Below, one piece after another: positions 11,789 through 24,176 of a stretch of DNA of 64,000 nucleotides (its first letter is position 1; each line of letters begins with the position of its first letter). The stretch covers positions 152,479,266 through 152,543,265 of the forward strand of contig CM061142.1 of the NCBI GenBank assembly GCA_030789695.1, written 5' to 3'. The notes below the pieces were generated by a model. It saw nothing but the letters and a program-made list of their open reading frames with translations, was not told the origin of the DNA and searched no databases. This DNA comes from Scilla litardierei (Eukaryota; Streptophyta; Magnoliopsida; Asparagales; Asparagaceae). Both the position numbers and the translations under genes were made by a program.

Positions 11789-13263
11789 TGAAGGGTTTGC
11801 GGACCCTTAGGGCACAAAAACTCTAGTCCCGTCCTAAGTCGGACGGAACATAGACAGAAAAGAACAGCGGAAGAATAAAACTTATGTTAATCTAATTAAC
11901 ATGCAGTTAAAACATTTTTAACTTAGCCCTAAGGTCCAATGCCCTTTGCCAAGATCTATGCCAACTTGGGATGGATCTGACCATCCCAAGAAGGATCTAA
12001 CCTACTGCGATTAAATTAAACTAATACTAATTTAAACACATACCCGGAATCTCAACCCTGGGGCAGGCGAGATGTTCCGCACCGTCTTCCGAGCTGCTCC
12101 CGTCCCACGCCGAGCCGCTCCTTGAACTGCTCCCCGAACTGCTCCTCGAACTGCTCCGCATCCCGAGGCGATCAATCCCCGTGTCGCCGAGCCACCCACC
12201 GCCGAAGAAAGTTTCACGCGAGTGAAACCTCCGCCTAGATTTCGGATCCAGAATCCGAACTCCTTTGCGGCTTTGCTAGAGCCCGCAGGAGTAAGGCAGA
12301 AATTTATAGGGAGAGGAGAAATATTTATTTAAGCCTAGATCCGAGCGTGCTCCAACATTTACGAGAGCCGCTCAGATCTAGAGCTTGGGACGAGTTTTGA
12401 GGAGGAGAGCAGACCCCTATTTATATAGGCGGCTCAACCCTCCCCTCTACTCAATTTCCGATGTGGGACTAAATTTAGAGTTAATCAAATTCAATTTAGT
12501 TTGCCTTTCACAAAGGCTAAACTTCCGTGAATTTTAACTCACTAACCGTTGAGCTTCATGATTGATACAACCTATCAATACGAAGGGCGTTCAACGGTGA
12601 ACGCATAGGAAAAAACCGTTCGTTAATCCGAGTCCATTTGACCCTTCAATTGTATGTCCAAAGTTCAGCCCGTACACACCCAAAATGCAAAACAGCAGCC
12701 GTCAATAGAGAAAAGACACCTAGGGTTCGCAACCATAGGTGTGGGGCCCACACAGGGCCCCAGACTGCAGTGTTGCGCGCGCAGCCCAAGGGGCGCGTGC
12801 CTGGCACGTGCCCGCAGGCGCGTGCCACGCACGCGCCAGGCAGGGCGCTTTGCGCCCTGCGGGCGTGATAGCCTGGCGCCCAACGGCGCCAGGAAATGGG
12901 GGGGGCCCACATGTCCCCCCCCAAACTGTTGTTACCCCCCCCTTTTTTAACAACAGTAGCCTTACTGTTTAAGGCTTTTGGGCTTTTATCCTTGGGCTAG
13001 TAATGGGCTTCTATTTAAAACACTTTTAAATAGCCTTACTGGGCTTGTTTGAACTCCGTTTTCGACGCGGTTCGAACCTGTGCATAGAGCAGGATGAACC
13101 CGTCTTGCCGCTAACCTTTTCCTTGCGTTTATTAATTAAATGTAGTCTTAATCAATTTAAGACACATTTAATCTCTTTTGCATCAAATGCAAATTAGTCC
13201 CTATCTAAGCTTAAATTATCATTTGCATCAAATACAAATGATCCGAGGGCATATTCCTCTACA
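11789..13263 (-). repeat. 5' LTR of the LARD element
   Basis: This 1475-bp copy of 5347-6822 has the promoter that would drive the element on the minus strand (TATATAAATA at 12418-12427). It is followed on the right by the second copy of TSD GAGAC. Confidence 0.93.
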
Positions 13264-16200
13264 GAGACAATATTGAATAAGCCTTCAGGGCAGCATTGCT
13301 GGCTTTTATGGGGTCGCAGAAGACCACATCGATGCAAAAGAAAGACATAAATTGAATGATCTAGCTTATTGTACAAAACTGTGATGAAGCATACTTGGCT
13401 TCTTTTCAATTTGTGTCTGGTGTGTTTATGTGTGCAAGTGTCTGTAATGAATAATAAAGGCATAGAGTCCACTTGACTGATAATCAGAAAAATAAAGCGT
13501 TAAGCGGTTTAAAATCACTTACAAATGCTGGAGTCCCCTTGACTGATGCAAGATTCTTCTTCTCAAATGTTGATCTAAGATATTATGGAATTAAGGGTGT
13601 CACGTATACAATTAGAATATCCATTTATGTGTTGTTCAGTCAGCACGCGAAAGTTTCAGCAACAAGCAAATCAAAGGCCCTGTATTCACAACTTTCTTTA
13701 TTTTCAATCAAAATTTAAGTCGTTTATAGAAGAAACATAAAAATTGGAGTTATAGATTTAGAATTAAGAGCAAAAAGGCATTATCAGTGAAATTAGATGC
13801 AGAATTAAGTTTCTGAACGTTTGATGTTATCAAACAAAGTAAAGGATACATCTCACAAAAATCAACAAGCACACCAAAGACACCAAGCATGGCAAGTACT
13901 TCAACTAGGTCCATCTTCTTAACACAAAATTCCTGGAAATATCAGCTAAGAATCCAGTCAAACCACATTGAAAATATAACAGTCATGAGTAAACATTTGA
14001 TTTATTGTAGTGATTGCTATGAAGACATTGAACGAACTAATTCAGTAACCCAGAAATATTACCACGCCAACATTGCTTAGTGCAAAACAGACTGTCCCTG
14101 TGATAACTAGTATATCACCTAAAAGAGGATTCCTCCTACATGCAAGGAAATTTTTTTGCACAATAACTAGTATATCACATTTTTTTGCACATTGTTACTA
14201 GATGTTTGCAGAGAAGATGGTGACTGATTATTATTCTCCTTTGAAGACTGCAAGGAGAAGGATGGCAATGGACATAACCTTCAACACAGAGGACGAGGAG
14301 GCCATGTCGATCCTCATGACTGTCTTCAAGATACAACCTTCAGATTTCAGAGGAGCCTGCGGGAGGGAACAGAATTAATGACGTCGAGTTTTCGGGATGC
14401 CTCTGGGTTCTCTTTTATAGCAGTTGAAGAAGAGGGAGTTAGCATTATTTGATTAATGAACGAAATCAAATAGCTTATTCAAGTACAAAACAACACCCTA
14501 TGAAGAGGGAGTTAGCATTATTCTGATGTATAGATTTCAACAGTTAAACTTTTCTGATGCATCAAAAAAGCAGTTTAATATACATGTTTGATATATATGA
14601 AAACATTCAGCTGTTATCCTGAATATTGCAATGCATAAAAATCGGTCACTCTATGTCTTAAAAAGCTGACATCTGAAACTGATTATTGCTAATTTTAAGT
14701 GTCTAAAAATGTTTAAGGTCTTGATTAAACTTGCATAACTTCACCCCAAGAATAATGAAGCTGATCAGCATGAAAACAGGATGCAGCTGAAACAAAGCTT
14801 AGAAAGTGAATTCAGCAAGAAGCAAATTTCATTAATTGTAATAGAATTTAGCAAACATGGAATATTACAACATGGAATATTACAAGGACCCAAAAGATAA
14901 ATGAAAAAAGTATGTTTTTTGTGGTTTGTATCGTAAGTTGAAAATAAGGTTCTTATTGGTGGACTCGAAGGCCAGGCCACCACGAAAATGGATGCACCAG
15001 ACAAGCACATGCTGGTATGTAAATATCATGGGAACTTATAGTCGCACCTAACGCCATATTCTATATTTCCTTTCAGAACATAAAAACATAATAAGACAAT
15101 TCTTTGATACTGAGAACAGTAACTAATTGATTTAGTCTACTTGCAGTAGTAAGCACATAAAAAATTCTTAAATATCCATGTTGTACATGAGGATGTCGGT
15201 ATTAACTACAACCAAAATAACAGAGGACGTCAGTTGTATAGCCAGAGAAAAAGTTCAGTGCTAACTTATTGTGATTTAGACTCAACCTTCATTTGGGGTC
15301 GTTTCTCTGGGATTTATAAAATGAACTCCCACCAAAAGACTGTAATCCATGACCCTCTCCTGCTCGAGTAACTCACGGTCCTTATCTACTAGACAGCGGA
15401 TTATGCAAGTACTCCCTCAAGACATCTACTGAATATTTTGAGATACAAACATCATGATGTCTATGATGATAGCAAATTCCCTATAATGACAGAAGATGAA
15501 GGTCTACTATGAATGGAAAGGGAAAATAATGAAAGCTTTCCATTACCTTTGGAACTCTTGGAACCAGGACTCGTGCTATCGGAATATATAATTAAGATCA
15601 AAGTCCTTTAGAGTAGTTCACGCATCGATCTCTGATTCAACAAAACAGTGCAATCGAAAAGTTATCTACAGAAAAAGATTGACTTAAATTTGTTGAAGGG
15701 ACATTATATTTCCAATTTATCAATTTGCTCCTCTTTGAAGAAATAAAAAATATATTTATAAATAAATATAAAAAGCTGGTGGAAACAAGACAGCACAGTT
15801 TGAGTTTGAGCACCGGTACAAGATAATAATATCACTCTGGAATTACTTGAGCTTGAGCTTGAGCTTGAGCTTGAAATAAAACCAAGGCAAAGTTAACATC
15901 ATGACTAGCCTATTAGGAATTAGTCACTTTGATTAAGCTTTTGTCAACACAAGATCAAGCTTCAGTTCGATGAAAATTTTCATTCGATGCAGCCGTAATC
16001 AACTATTTTGGGGCTTGGAGTCTTGGAGCATACACGATTGGCATATAAATCAGAACATGCAGATGATTATAAGTTCTCCCCTTTTAACACCCTAAATTTC
16101 AAGGCTTAGTTTATGAAACTATGATATACCGTGTATAATACAGATTTAATAATACCAAGCTTACATTTAGAAATTCACCAACACATACATAAAGCCGCCC

Positions 16201-17835
16201 CCACCCCCCACCCGCCAAAAACAAAACAAAACAAAACAAAAAAACATAATTCCCCTAAAACTTTAAACAACTTCTGATCCAACCTATCCTATATTTTACA
16301 ATTGTTCATCAACACTGTCATGAAATTTACAACTGTCGATAGAAATTACCTTAAATTTTGAGTTAAATTTAATAAATCTACCTTATACTTTGAAAATTAA
16401 AGGGAATTTTGACGAATTTCTAGCATCAAGGGTGGTATTAATAAATCTGTGGATAGTCTAAGATAGTTTTCGCAAATCGAGTTTAGTTTTCAAAACACCT
16501 TTTGTCAAGAAGAGGGCGTTAGCATTATTCTGTAGATATATCGATTTCAACAAAATCCCCAATTAGAAGACTCATTTCTACTAACAACTAAAATCCCCAA
16601 CTAGAAGGGGCAGCATGTGATGAAGATTAGGCTTCCACAACCTTTGATGATAGAGGGAATCGGTCATAACGTATTCGAGCATCCATCTTCTTAATTGAAG
16701 GACGAACAATGGAGAATTGTTTTATATGGCATGGAAATTTTCATGACTATGAATAAGGCTAAACCTCAATGAACTAACGAAGGAAATGTTCATTATTAGG
16801 GACTCAAATAGCAGAACACACAGAATTGGGGTAACGTTCATTAGAGAAGTTGTCCTGAAACCAAGCTATTAGGGTGAGAAACCAAATATATTCAATATGG
16901 GACAAAGCCGATTGCAAAAATGATACCATGCGTCCCTGGTCCAGCACCCACCTGGCTGGTTTTGTGCTAGTCTACTCCCCGGAAAAAACAATGTAGACCA
17001 GCATCATCAGCCTGCATTTGCACTAAACTAGTCCCAGGCAAACACTGTCAATCCCGGCGTTACCTCCGATACCATTTGTAAGGTTTTTCCTGGATCTATT
17101 TTGGGAGCATGAAATGTATGAACTGTACATTACCGTTGTTTGCTGTATACGAAATTTGATGGTTGGATGAACTTGTTCTCATCATCCTACGCTAAATTTG
17201 GGGGTAAAGATACAAATTTTGAGTAAAAAAGTGAGAAACAGCAACTCGAAGGGTACATCGGTGTTGTATGCTGAACTTTGATCGCAAAGTACCCAAATTA
17301 TGCGTTATGATGAAGTTAAAAACAACTTAATCTCCCAATAAGATTATCAGATTAAGAATCTTACGTTGTTGCCATCGATTGTAGGGCGCCCATCGTCCAA
17401 ATTCCTGGGAGGCACATGTCCGAGTGCAGACGATCTTCCTATGTGCCCCGCACAGACCCCACCGCCTCTTGATCGGCTCCGCGAACTGGATTCGACCCCG
17501 ATTCCGCCACGGAGAGCTTGGCTGCAGCGCGGCCGACGGCGGGGTCCAAGAATTCAGCAAACCCTAATTATGGTTCCTAGATGAAGCAGGCGAGATGAGG
17601 AGGCTGACGGTGACGGAGTGGTTGGATGAGATCTGATGGAGGCTTCTTCTTCGGCGACCTGATCGGAGGTAAGATCCGATGGGCTGCGTCCGTGGCAAAG
17701 AGGGGGCTGAGATGGGGAAGGCGAAGAGTAGCAGAGGGTGAAGGAGGTGAGAAAGAGAATGATTTACACGGGGGAACGAAAAAGATAAGAACATTTGGGA
17801 AGACCGCGCAAACGAATTTTTTTGGGGGAAATCTA
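13264..17835. other. AT-rich low-copy region without a recognised gene
   Basis: No transposon ends, RNA genes or long ORFs were recognised. The sequence next to the LARD continues the interrupted transcript candidate and has AATAAA-like words near 13455. A short GAGCTT repeat lies near 15850, and an AAAAC repeat near 16215-16245. The phrase GAGGGAGTTAGCATTATT occurs near 14437 and 14505, and as GAGGGCGTTAGCATTATT near 16508. A CpG-rich patch at 17380-17720 with a telo-box (AAACCCTAA) near 17562 could be the 5' end of a minus-strand gene, but no convincing ATG or exon chain follows. Confidence 0.4.
14231..14317 (-). CDS. Possible 28-aa secreted or membrane peptide
   Basis: A minus-strand ATG at 14317 opens a 28-codon frame ending at TAA 14231. 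The product has a short N-terminus, a Ser run and a hydrophobic core (VMSIAILLLAVF), like a signal peptide or a single membrane segment. A good TATA box (TATAAAAG) lies at 14412-14419, about 95 bases upstream. A second ATG at 14305 is possible. No family was recognised. The frame may be the first exon of a longer gene or chance; only the promoter spacing supports it. Confidence 0.3.
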   Translation of the reverse strand: MRIDMASSSSVLKVMSIAILLLAVFKGE

Positions 17836-18182
17836 CTTTATCGTTTAACGGCGCCCGAAGAAACAAGCGCTATCTATTATCTGATGTTTAACATCGCTTG
17901 CAAGAAAAAGAAGCACTGTCTATTATCTGATCTTTAACAGCGCTTGATGAAAGAAGCGCTGTCTATTATCTGTGCCTCTAATAAACAGCGCTTGCAGAAA
18001 GAAGCGCTGTCTATTATCCGACCTTTAACAGCGCTTGTAGAAAGAAGCGATGTCTATTGTCCGACCTTTAACAGCGCTTGTAGAAAGAAGCGCTATCTAT
18101 TTTATTCGACTCTAATATACAGCCTTATAATTGGCAAGCGCTGTTAAAGATGTGCTATTAAAGGTCCCTTTTGTAGTAGTGC
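17836..18182 (-). mobile_element. CACTA-type DNA transposon terminal fragment
   Basis: Read on the minus strand, the segment starts CACTACTACAAAAGGGACC, the usual form of plant CACTA/En-Spm ends. It continues with about six degenerate subterminal repeats containing AACAGCGCTTG and its inverse AAGCGCTGT, spaced roughly 45-55 bases. I could not find the opposite terminus in the low-copy region to the left, so this is one end only or a truncated copy. Confidence 0.65.
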
Positions 18183-18316
18183 CCATGATCACACATATAT
18201 ATGTAATAAATTGAAGCCATGACCCTCAGGGCTTTTTTTTCACAGTCCAACCGAATACCCTTTATATTGCATTTCCAGACATCAATGGCAAAATAAAAGC
18301 TTTTGTAATCATTCGC

Positions 18317-18830
18317 TCAAACATAACTATCCTTGCTGCCTATTCTATCTCTCAGCCGATCAGACTCGAAAGCACTTCGCCCAAGGAGTAGATTGTTGCC
18401 CAGATATGATCCATGCAAACGACTAGTGTTTTGGTTGCTTTGATCCTTCTCTTGGATCCCAACAGGGGAACATCCATCGCTAACAACGAATCTTTGTCTC
18501 CTGCTTCTTGGTCGGCAGGCAGCCAAAGAGATTAGCTCCTGTTGTCTATAAAGAAAAGAGTTTGCGACAATTGTCATCAAAAGCCTCACCTTTGGCCAGG
18601 AACGAACACTTTTGCACTGCCGAATCCAACGGAGAAGCCGACTTCCACAATTCCAGCATTAAAGATTCAGAGGGACGGTTCGTCACAAATTCCCAGAGAA
18701 GGAATCTCATACGGATATGTGGTACAAAGGGAAACGATGGATATGGCTCTTTAATTTATTGCCGTTACCCAACCAACATTCAAAGAAGCCCTGACACCAA
18801 TGATTGCACCTCTCTCCTTGGGAAGATCTA
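18317..18830 (-). pseudogene. Unidentified decayed coding-like sequence
   Basis: A 90-codon minus-strand ORF ends at 18317. Its upstream part could be an intron (donor AAAG/GTGAGG, acceptor TTTATAG) joining a frame that extends to about 18830 with two stops (near 18758 and 18675). The frame has protein-like composition, but I do not recognise it. The plus strand is also open here over 107 codons (18508-18831), so the strand is uncertain. It directly abuts the satellite array. Confidence 0.25.
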
Positions 18831-18835
18831 GTGTT

Positions 18836-21800
18836 GGTAGCATGCTTATTTCGGTTATTCTCTCGCACCTAATTGTGTGCTGTTAGCATGTTAAGTACTC
18901 ATTTGGTAATACATTTTTATTTTTAACACGATTCGGTGAAGTTTAGGACCAAACCATACTTCTTTTGAAACTGCGTCTCAGCTGTTTATACAAACGAGGG
19001 ATACTTTTGAATATGTTTGCTAAACTAGGACAAAAAGACTGGTAGAAAAACGGCTGTAATTTAAACTTAAGGGATCAATGATTATGATGAGAGTTTGTAA
19101 AATTTTTAAATGAAAACTCTAAAATTTAGCATGCCTTCTATAGTTATTCTCTGTCATCCATTTGTGTGCTGTTAGCATGTTAAGTACTCATTCGGTAATA
19201 CATGTTTGTTTTTAACACGATTCGGTGTAGTTTAGGACCAAACCATACTTTTTTTGAAACTGAGTCTCAGATGTTTATACAGACGAGGGATACTTTTGAA
19301 TATGTTTACTAAACAAGGACAAAAAGACTGGTAGAAAAACGGCTGTGATTTAATCTTAAGGAATCAAGGATTATGAGGAGAGTTTGTAAAAATTTTAAAT
19401 GAAAACTCTAAAATTTAGCAGGCGTTCTATAGTTATTCTCAGCCATCCATTTGTGTGCTGTTAGCATGTTAGGTACTCATTCGGCAATACATGTTTGTTT
19501 TTAACACGATTCGGTGAAGTTTAGGACCCAACCATACTTTTTTTGAAAATGAGTCTCAGCTGTTTATACAAACGAGGGATACTTTTGAATTTGTTTGCTA
19601 AACTAGGACAAAAAGACTGGTAGAAAAACGGCTGTGATTTAATCTTAAGGAATCAATGATTATGATGAGAGTTAGCAAAAATTTTAAATGAAAACTCTAA
19701 AATTTTGCATTAGTTCTATAGTTATTCTCTGCCATCCATTTATATGCCTTTAGCATGTTAAATACTCATCCGACAATAAATGTTTGTTTTTAATATGATT
19801 CGGTGAAGTTTAGGACCAAACCATACTTTTTCGGAAACTGAGACTCAGCTGTTTATACAAACGAGGGATACTTTTGAATATGTTTGCTAAACTAGGACAA
19901 AAAACCTGGGAAAAAACGGCTGTGATTTAATCTTAAGGAATCAATGATTAAAATGAGAGTTTGTTAAAATTTTAAATGAAAACTCTAAAATTTAGCATGT
20001 GTTGTGTAGTTATTCTCTGACCCCCATTTGTGTGTTGTTAGCATGTTAAGTTCTCATTCGGTAATACATGTTTGTTTTTAACAGGATTCGGTGAAGTTTA
20101 GGACCTAACCATTCTTTTTAGAAACTGAGTCTCAGCTGTTTATACAAACGAGGGATACTTTTGAATTTTTTTTCTAAACAAGGACAAAAAGGCTGGTAGA
20201 AAAACAGCAGTGATTTAATCTTAAGGAATCAATGATTATGATGAGAGTTTGTGAAAACTCTAAAATTTAGCATGCGTTCTATAGTTATTCTCTGCCATCC
20301 ATTTGTGTGCTGTTAGCATGTTAAGTACTCATTCGAAAATACATGTTTGTTAACATGATTCGGTGAAGTTTAGGACCAAGCAATACTTTTTTGAAACTGA
20401 GTCTCAGCTGTATATACAAACGAGGGATACTTTTGAATATGTTTGTTAACTTAGGACAAAAAGAATGGTAGAAAAACGGCTGTGATTTAATCTTAAGGAA
20501 TCAATGATTTTGATGAGAGTTTGTAAAAATTTTAAATGAAAACTCTAAAATTTAGCTTGCGTTCTATAGTTATTCTCTGTCATCCATTTGTGTGATGTTA
20601 GCATGTTAAGTACTCATTCGTTAATACATGTTTGTTTTTAACATGATTCTGTGAAGTTTAGGACCAACCCATACTTTTTTTGAAACGGAGTCTCTGCTGT
20701 TAATACAAACGAGGGATACTTTTGAATATGTTTGCTAAACTAGGACAAAAAGACTGGTAGAAAAACGGCTGTGATTTAATCTTAAGGAATCAATGATTAT
20801 GATGAGAGTTTGTAAACTTTTTAAATGAAAACTCTAAAATTTAGCATGTGTTTTATAGTTATTCTCTGCCATCCATTTGGTGCTGTTAGCATGTTAAGTA
20901 CTCGTTCGGTAATAAATGTTTGTTTTAACACGATTCAGTGAAGTTTAGGACCAAACCATACTTTTTTTGAAACTTAGTCTCAGCTGTTTATACAAACGAG
21001 GGATACTTTTGAATATGTTTGCTAAACTAGGACAAAAAGACTGGTATAAAAACGGATGTGATTTAATCTTAAGGAATCAATGATTATGAGGAGAGTTTGT
21101 AAAAATTTTAAATGAAAACTCTAAAATTTAGCAGGCGTTCTATAGTTATTCTCAGCCATCCATTTGTGTGCTGTTAGCATGTTAAGTACTTATTCGGCAA
21201 TACATGTTTGTTTTTAACACGATTCGGTGAAGTTTAGGACCCAACCATACTTTTTTTGAAACTGAGTCTCAGCTGTTTATACAAACGAGGGATACTTTTG
21301 AATTTGTTTGCTAAACTTGGACACAAAGACTGGTAGAAAAACGGCTGTGATTTAATCTTAAGGAATCAATGATTATGATGAGAGTTAGCAAAAATTTTAA
21401 ATGAAAACTCTAAAATTTTGCATTAGTTCTATAGTTATTCTCTGCCATCCATTTATATGCTTTTAGCATGTTAAGTACTCATTCGACAATAAATGTTTGT
21501 TTTTAACGTGATTCGGTGAAGTTTAGGACCAAACCATACTTTTTCTGAAACTGAGGCTCAGATGTTTATACAAACGAGGGATAATTTTGAATATGTTTGC
21601 TAAACTAGGACAAAAAGACTGGTAGAAAACCGGCTTTGATTTAATCTTATAGAATCATTGATTATGATGAGAGTTTGTAAAAATTTTGTAAAAAATTTAA
21701 ATGAAAACTCTAAAATTTTGCATACGTTCTATAGTTATTCTCTGCCATCCATTTGTGTGATGTTAGCAAGTTATTTACTCATTTGGTAATACATGTTTGT

Positions 21801-23023
21801 TTTTAACTTGATTCGGTGAAGTTTAGGACCAAACCATACTTTTTTTGAAACTAAGTCTCAGCAGTTTATACAAACGAGGGATACTTTTGAATATGTTTGC
21901 TAAACTAGGACAAAAAGACTGGTAGAAAAACGGCTGTGATTTAATCATAAGGAATTAATGATTAAGATGAGAGTTTGTAAAAAATTTAAATGAAAACTTT
22001 AAAATTTAGCATGCGTTCTATAGTTATTCTCTGCCATCCATTTGTGTGATGTTAGTATGTTAAGTACTCATTCGGTAATACATGTGTGTTTTTAACATGA
22101 TTCGGTGAAGTTTATGACCAAACCATATTTTTTTGAAACCGAGTCTCAGCTGTTTATACAAACGAGGGATACTTTTGATTATGTTTGCTAACTAGGACAA
22201 AAAGGCTGGTAGAAAAACGGCTGTGATTTAATCATAAGGAATCAATGATTATGATGAGAGTTTGTAAAAATTTTAAATGAAAACTCAAAAATTTAGCACG
22301 TGTTCTATGGTTATTCTCTGCCATCCATTTGTGTGATGTTAGCATGTTAAGTACTCAATCGGTAATACATGTTAGTTTTTAACACGATTCGGTGAAGTTT
22401 AGGTCCAAACCATACTTTTTTGAAACTGAGTCTCGGTTGTTTATACAAACGAGTGATACTTTTGAATATGTTTGCTAAACTAGGACAAAAGGACTGGTAG
22501 AAAAATGGCTGTGATTTAATCTTAAGGAATCTAGGATTATGATGAGAGTTTGAAAAATTTTTAAATGAAAACTCTAAAATTTAGCACGAGTTCTATAGTT
22601 ATTCTCTGCCATCCATTTGTGTGCTGTTAACATGTTAAGTACTCATTCGATAATATATGTTTGTTTTTAACAAGATTCGGTGAAGTTTAGGACCAAACCA
22701 TACTTTTTGGAAACTGAGTCTCAGCTGTTTATACAAACAAGGGATACTTTTGAATATGTTTGTTAAACTAGGACAAAAAGACTGGTAGAAAAACGGCTGT
22801 GATTTAAGCTTAAGGAATCAATGATTATGATGAGAGTTTGCAAAAATTTTAAATGAAAACTCTAAAATTTAGCATGCGTTCTATAGTTATTCTCTGGCCC
22901 CCATTTGTGTGTTGTTAGCATGTTAAGTACTCATTCGGTAATACAAGTATGTTTTAACATGATTCGGTGAAGTTTAGGACCAAACCATACTTTTTTTGAA
23001 ACTGAGTCTTAGATGTTTATACA
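18836..23023. repeat. Satellite array, segment 1 (289-bp monomer)
   Basis: About 14 head-to-tail monomers. The landmark TGTTAGCATGTTAAGTACTC starts at 18881, then about every 289 bases (19170, 19459, 19747 and so on). Monomers are AT-rich, with sporadic short indels. Variant-bearing monomers recur: the pair marked GCAGGCGTTC then GAGTTAGCAAAAA at 19419/19671 reappears at 21131/21384, offset 1712-1713, which is six monomers. I see no coding capacity. The array ends at the solo LTR insertion. Confidence 0.93.
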
Positions 23024-23993
23024 TGTTAGGTTTTATTCATGATCACATCTATGATTGCATTGTCATAAGTGGCACTCTGTTAATCGTTGGCTGCTCTTTA
23101 CTATCTTGAAGTTGTGAAACGGTTTATCTGAAAGATGTTGGATCTTTTGTTGAATGTTATACTGCAACCGTGCTACAGTAATCTGAAAGTGAGAATCGAT
23201 TCAGCTTACTATGTTGGATGAATTGTTGAACATTATGTTGTACCATAATATTCAACAAGCTGTGTCTATATGCGACCTTGTCAGTTCGCGGTTTTCTCGG
23301 ATCCGAGCCTGGAGATCTTGCGATCCTAAGTATCTATCTTTAACCGTTCAGGTATTTATGTTGGTTAATATCGTTAAAGTCTTAATTGGCTATTTATATC
23401 TCTAAGTTATTTTTGTTGAAAGTCGGTTGGAGAGATTTTAGCCGGTAATATCTTCGCAACTATCTCCTGCAGATTTTGAGGGATCTCATCCTGGTTAAGA
23501 GCTACGGATATTGCAGTTGACTAGCTGATTGAAGATTTGATTGTATCAGTGATGATTGAACCGTGAATTATGGGGAGCGTAGGCTATTAGGGTTCAGCAG
23601 CAGTGACGGCTAGGTTACAGAATTATTGATACAAAGTTCTGTGAGAAACTCCGGGAGGGAGGCCGACGTCTACGCACGTAGGATCAAGGGAGTTGATCTA
23701 GTCGGTGGTGCAAGGGGAGCTTACTGGCAAGAAGATCTTGCCAAGAATACTTCACGGGGTTGATTGCGATCACCCCTCACGGTTTGTATTAAGGGGGAGG
23801 GTGTTCTTCCTAATAGAAGCGTGATTTTTAGAGTTTGTATTCTCTGATTATTTTAGTGAAGTATTCTATTTTTCTAGGCGTGGCCCCGCAGATGTAGGTG
23901 TGCGCACCGAACTGCGTTACCAAGTCTTATGTGTCTCTTGTTGATGTGTGTTGTCTTGCTGTTTTAAGATTCATTACTGCGTATTGAATTTCA
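23024..23993 (+). mobile_element. Solo LTR (copia-like), 970 bp
   Basis: A non-satellite block from TGTTAGG to TTTCA is flanked by the TSD ATACA (23019-23023 and 23994-23998), taken from the satellite phrase TTTATACAAACG. No PBS, PPT or ORF is inside, so it is most simply a solo LTR left by recombination. The 3' part resembles copia LTR ends with GGCCCCGCAGA and GAACTGCGTT. Orientation is inferred from that resemblance. Confidence 0.75.
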
Positions 23994-24176
23994 ATACAAA
24001 CGAGTGATACTTTTGAATATGTTTGCTAAACTAGGACAAAACGGCTGGTAGAAAAATGGCGGTGATTTAATCTTAAGGAATCAATGGTTATGATGAGAGT
24101 TTTTAAAATTTTTAAATGAAAACTCTAAAATTTAGCATGCGTTCTATAGTTATTCTCTGCCATCCATTTGTGTGCT
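23994..24176. repeat. Satellite array, segment 2
   Basis: Part of one 289-bp monomer resumes after the solo LTR and stops at element B. It carries the variants CAATGGTTATGATG and GAGAGTTTTTAAAA, which also occur near 55960. Confidence 0.9.

Larger units (their letters stand above)
5347..13263 (-). mobile_element. Full-length non-coding LTR retrotransposon (LARD-like, copia-type PBS)
   Basis: Two near-identical direct LTRs (5347-6822 and 11789-13263) flank 4966 bp of internal DNA. The TSD GAGAC is present at 5342-5346 and 13264-13268. The PBS on the minus strand is TGGTATCAGAGC, the initiator-tRNA-Met type usual in plant copia elements. The internal region has no retroviral domain and only ORFs under 100 aa, so it needs proteins in trans. 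The LTRs differ by two substitutions and one G-run length change, so insertion is recent. The words after the PPT-side LTR resemble the 3' untranslated region of plant copia elements as I remember them. Confidence 0.9.

Noticed and set aside
16900..17120. PBS-like word TGGTATCGGAGG near 17076 on the minus strand
   Set aside because: No LTR end is adjacent and there is no second copy in the window.
17327..17866. Minus-strand 77- and 100-codon ORFs as gene exons
   Set aside because: The apparent start of the first is not ATG. The region is CpG-rich with a telo-box and could be a 5' end, but I found no exon chain.
23024..23993. TRIM element rather than solo LTR
   Set aside because: No internal direct repeat, PBS or PPT was seen.
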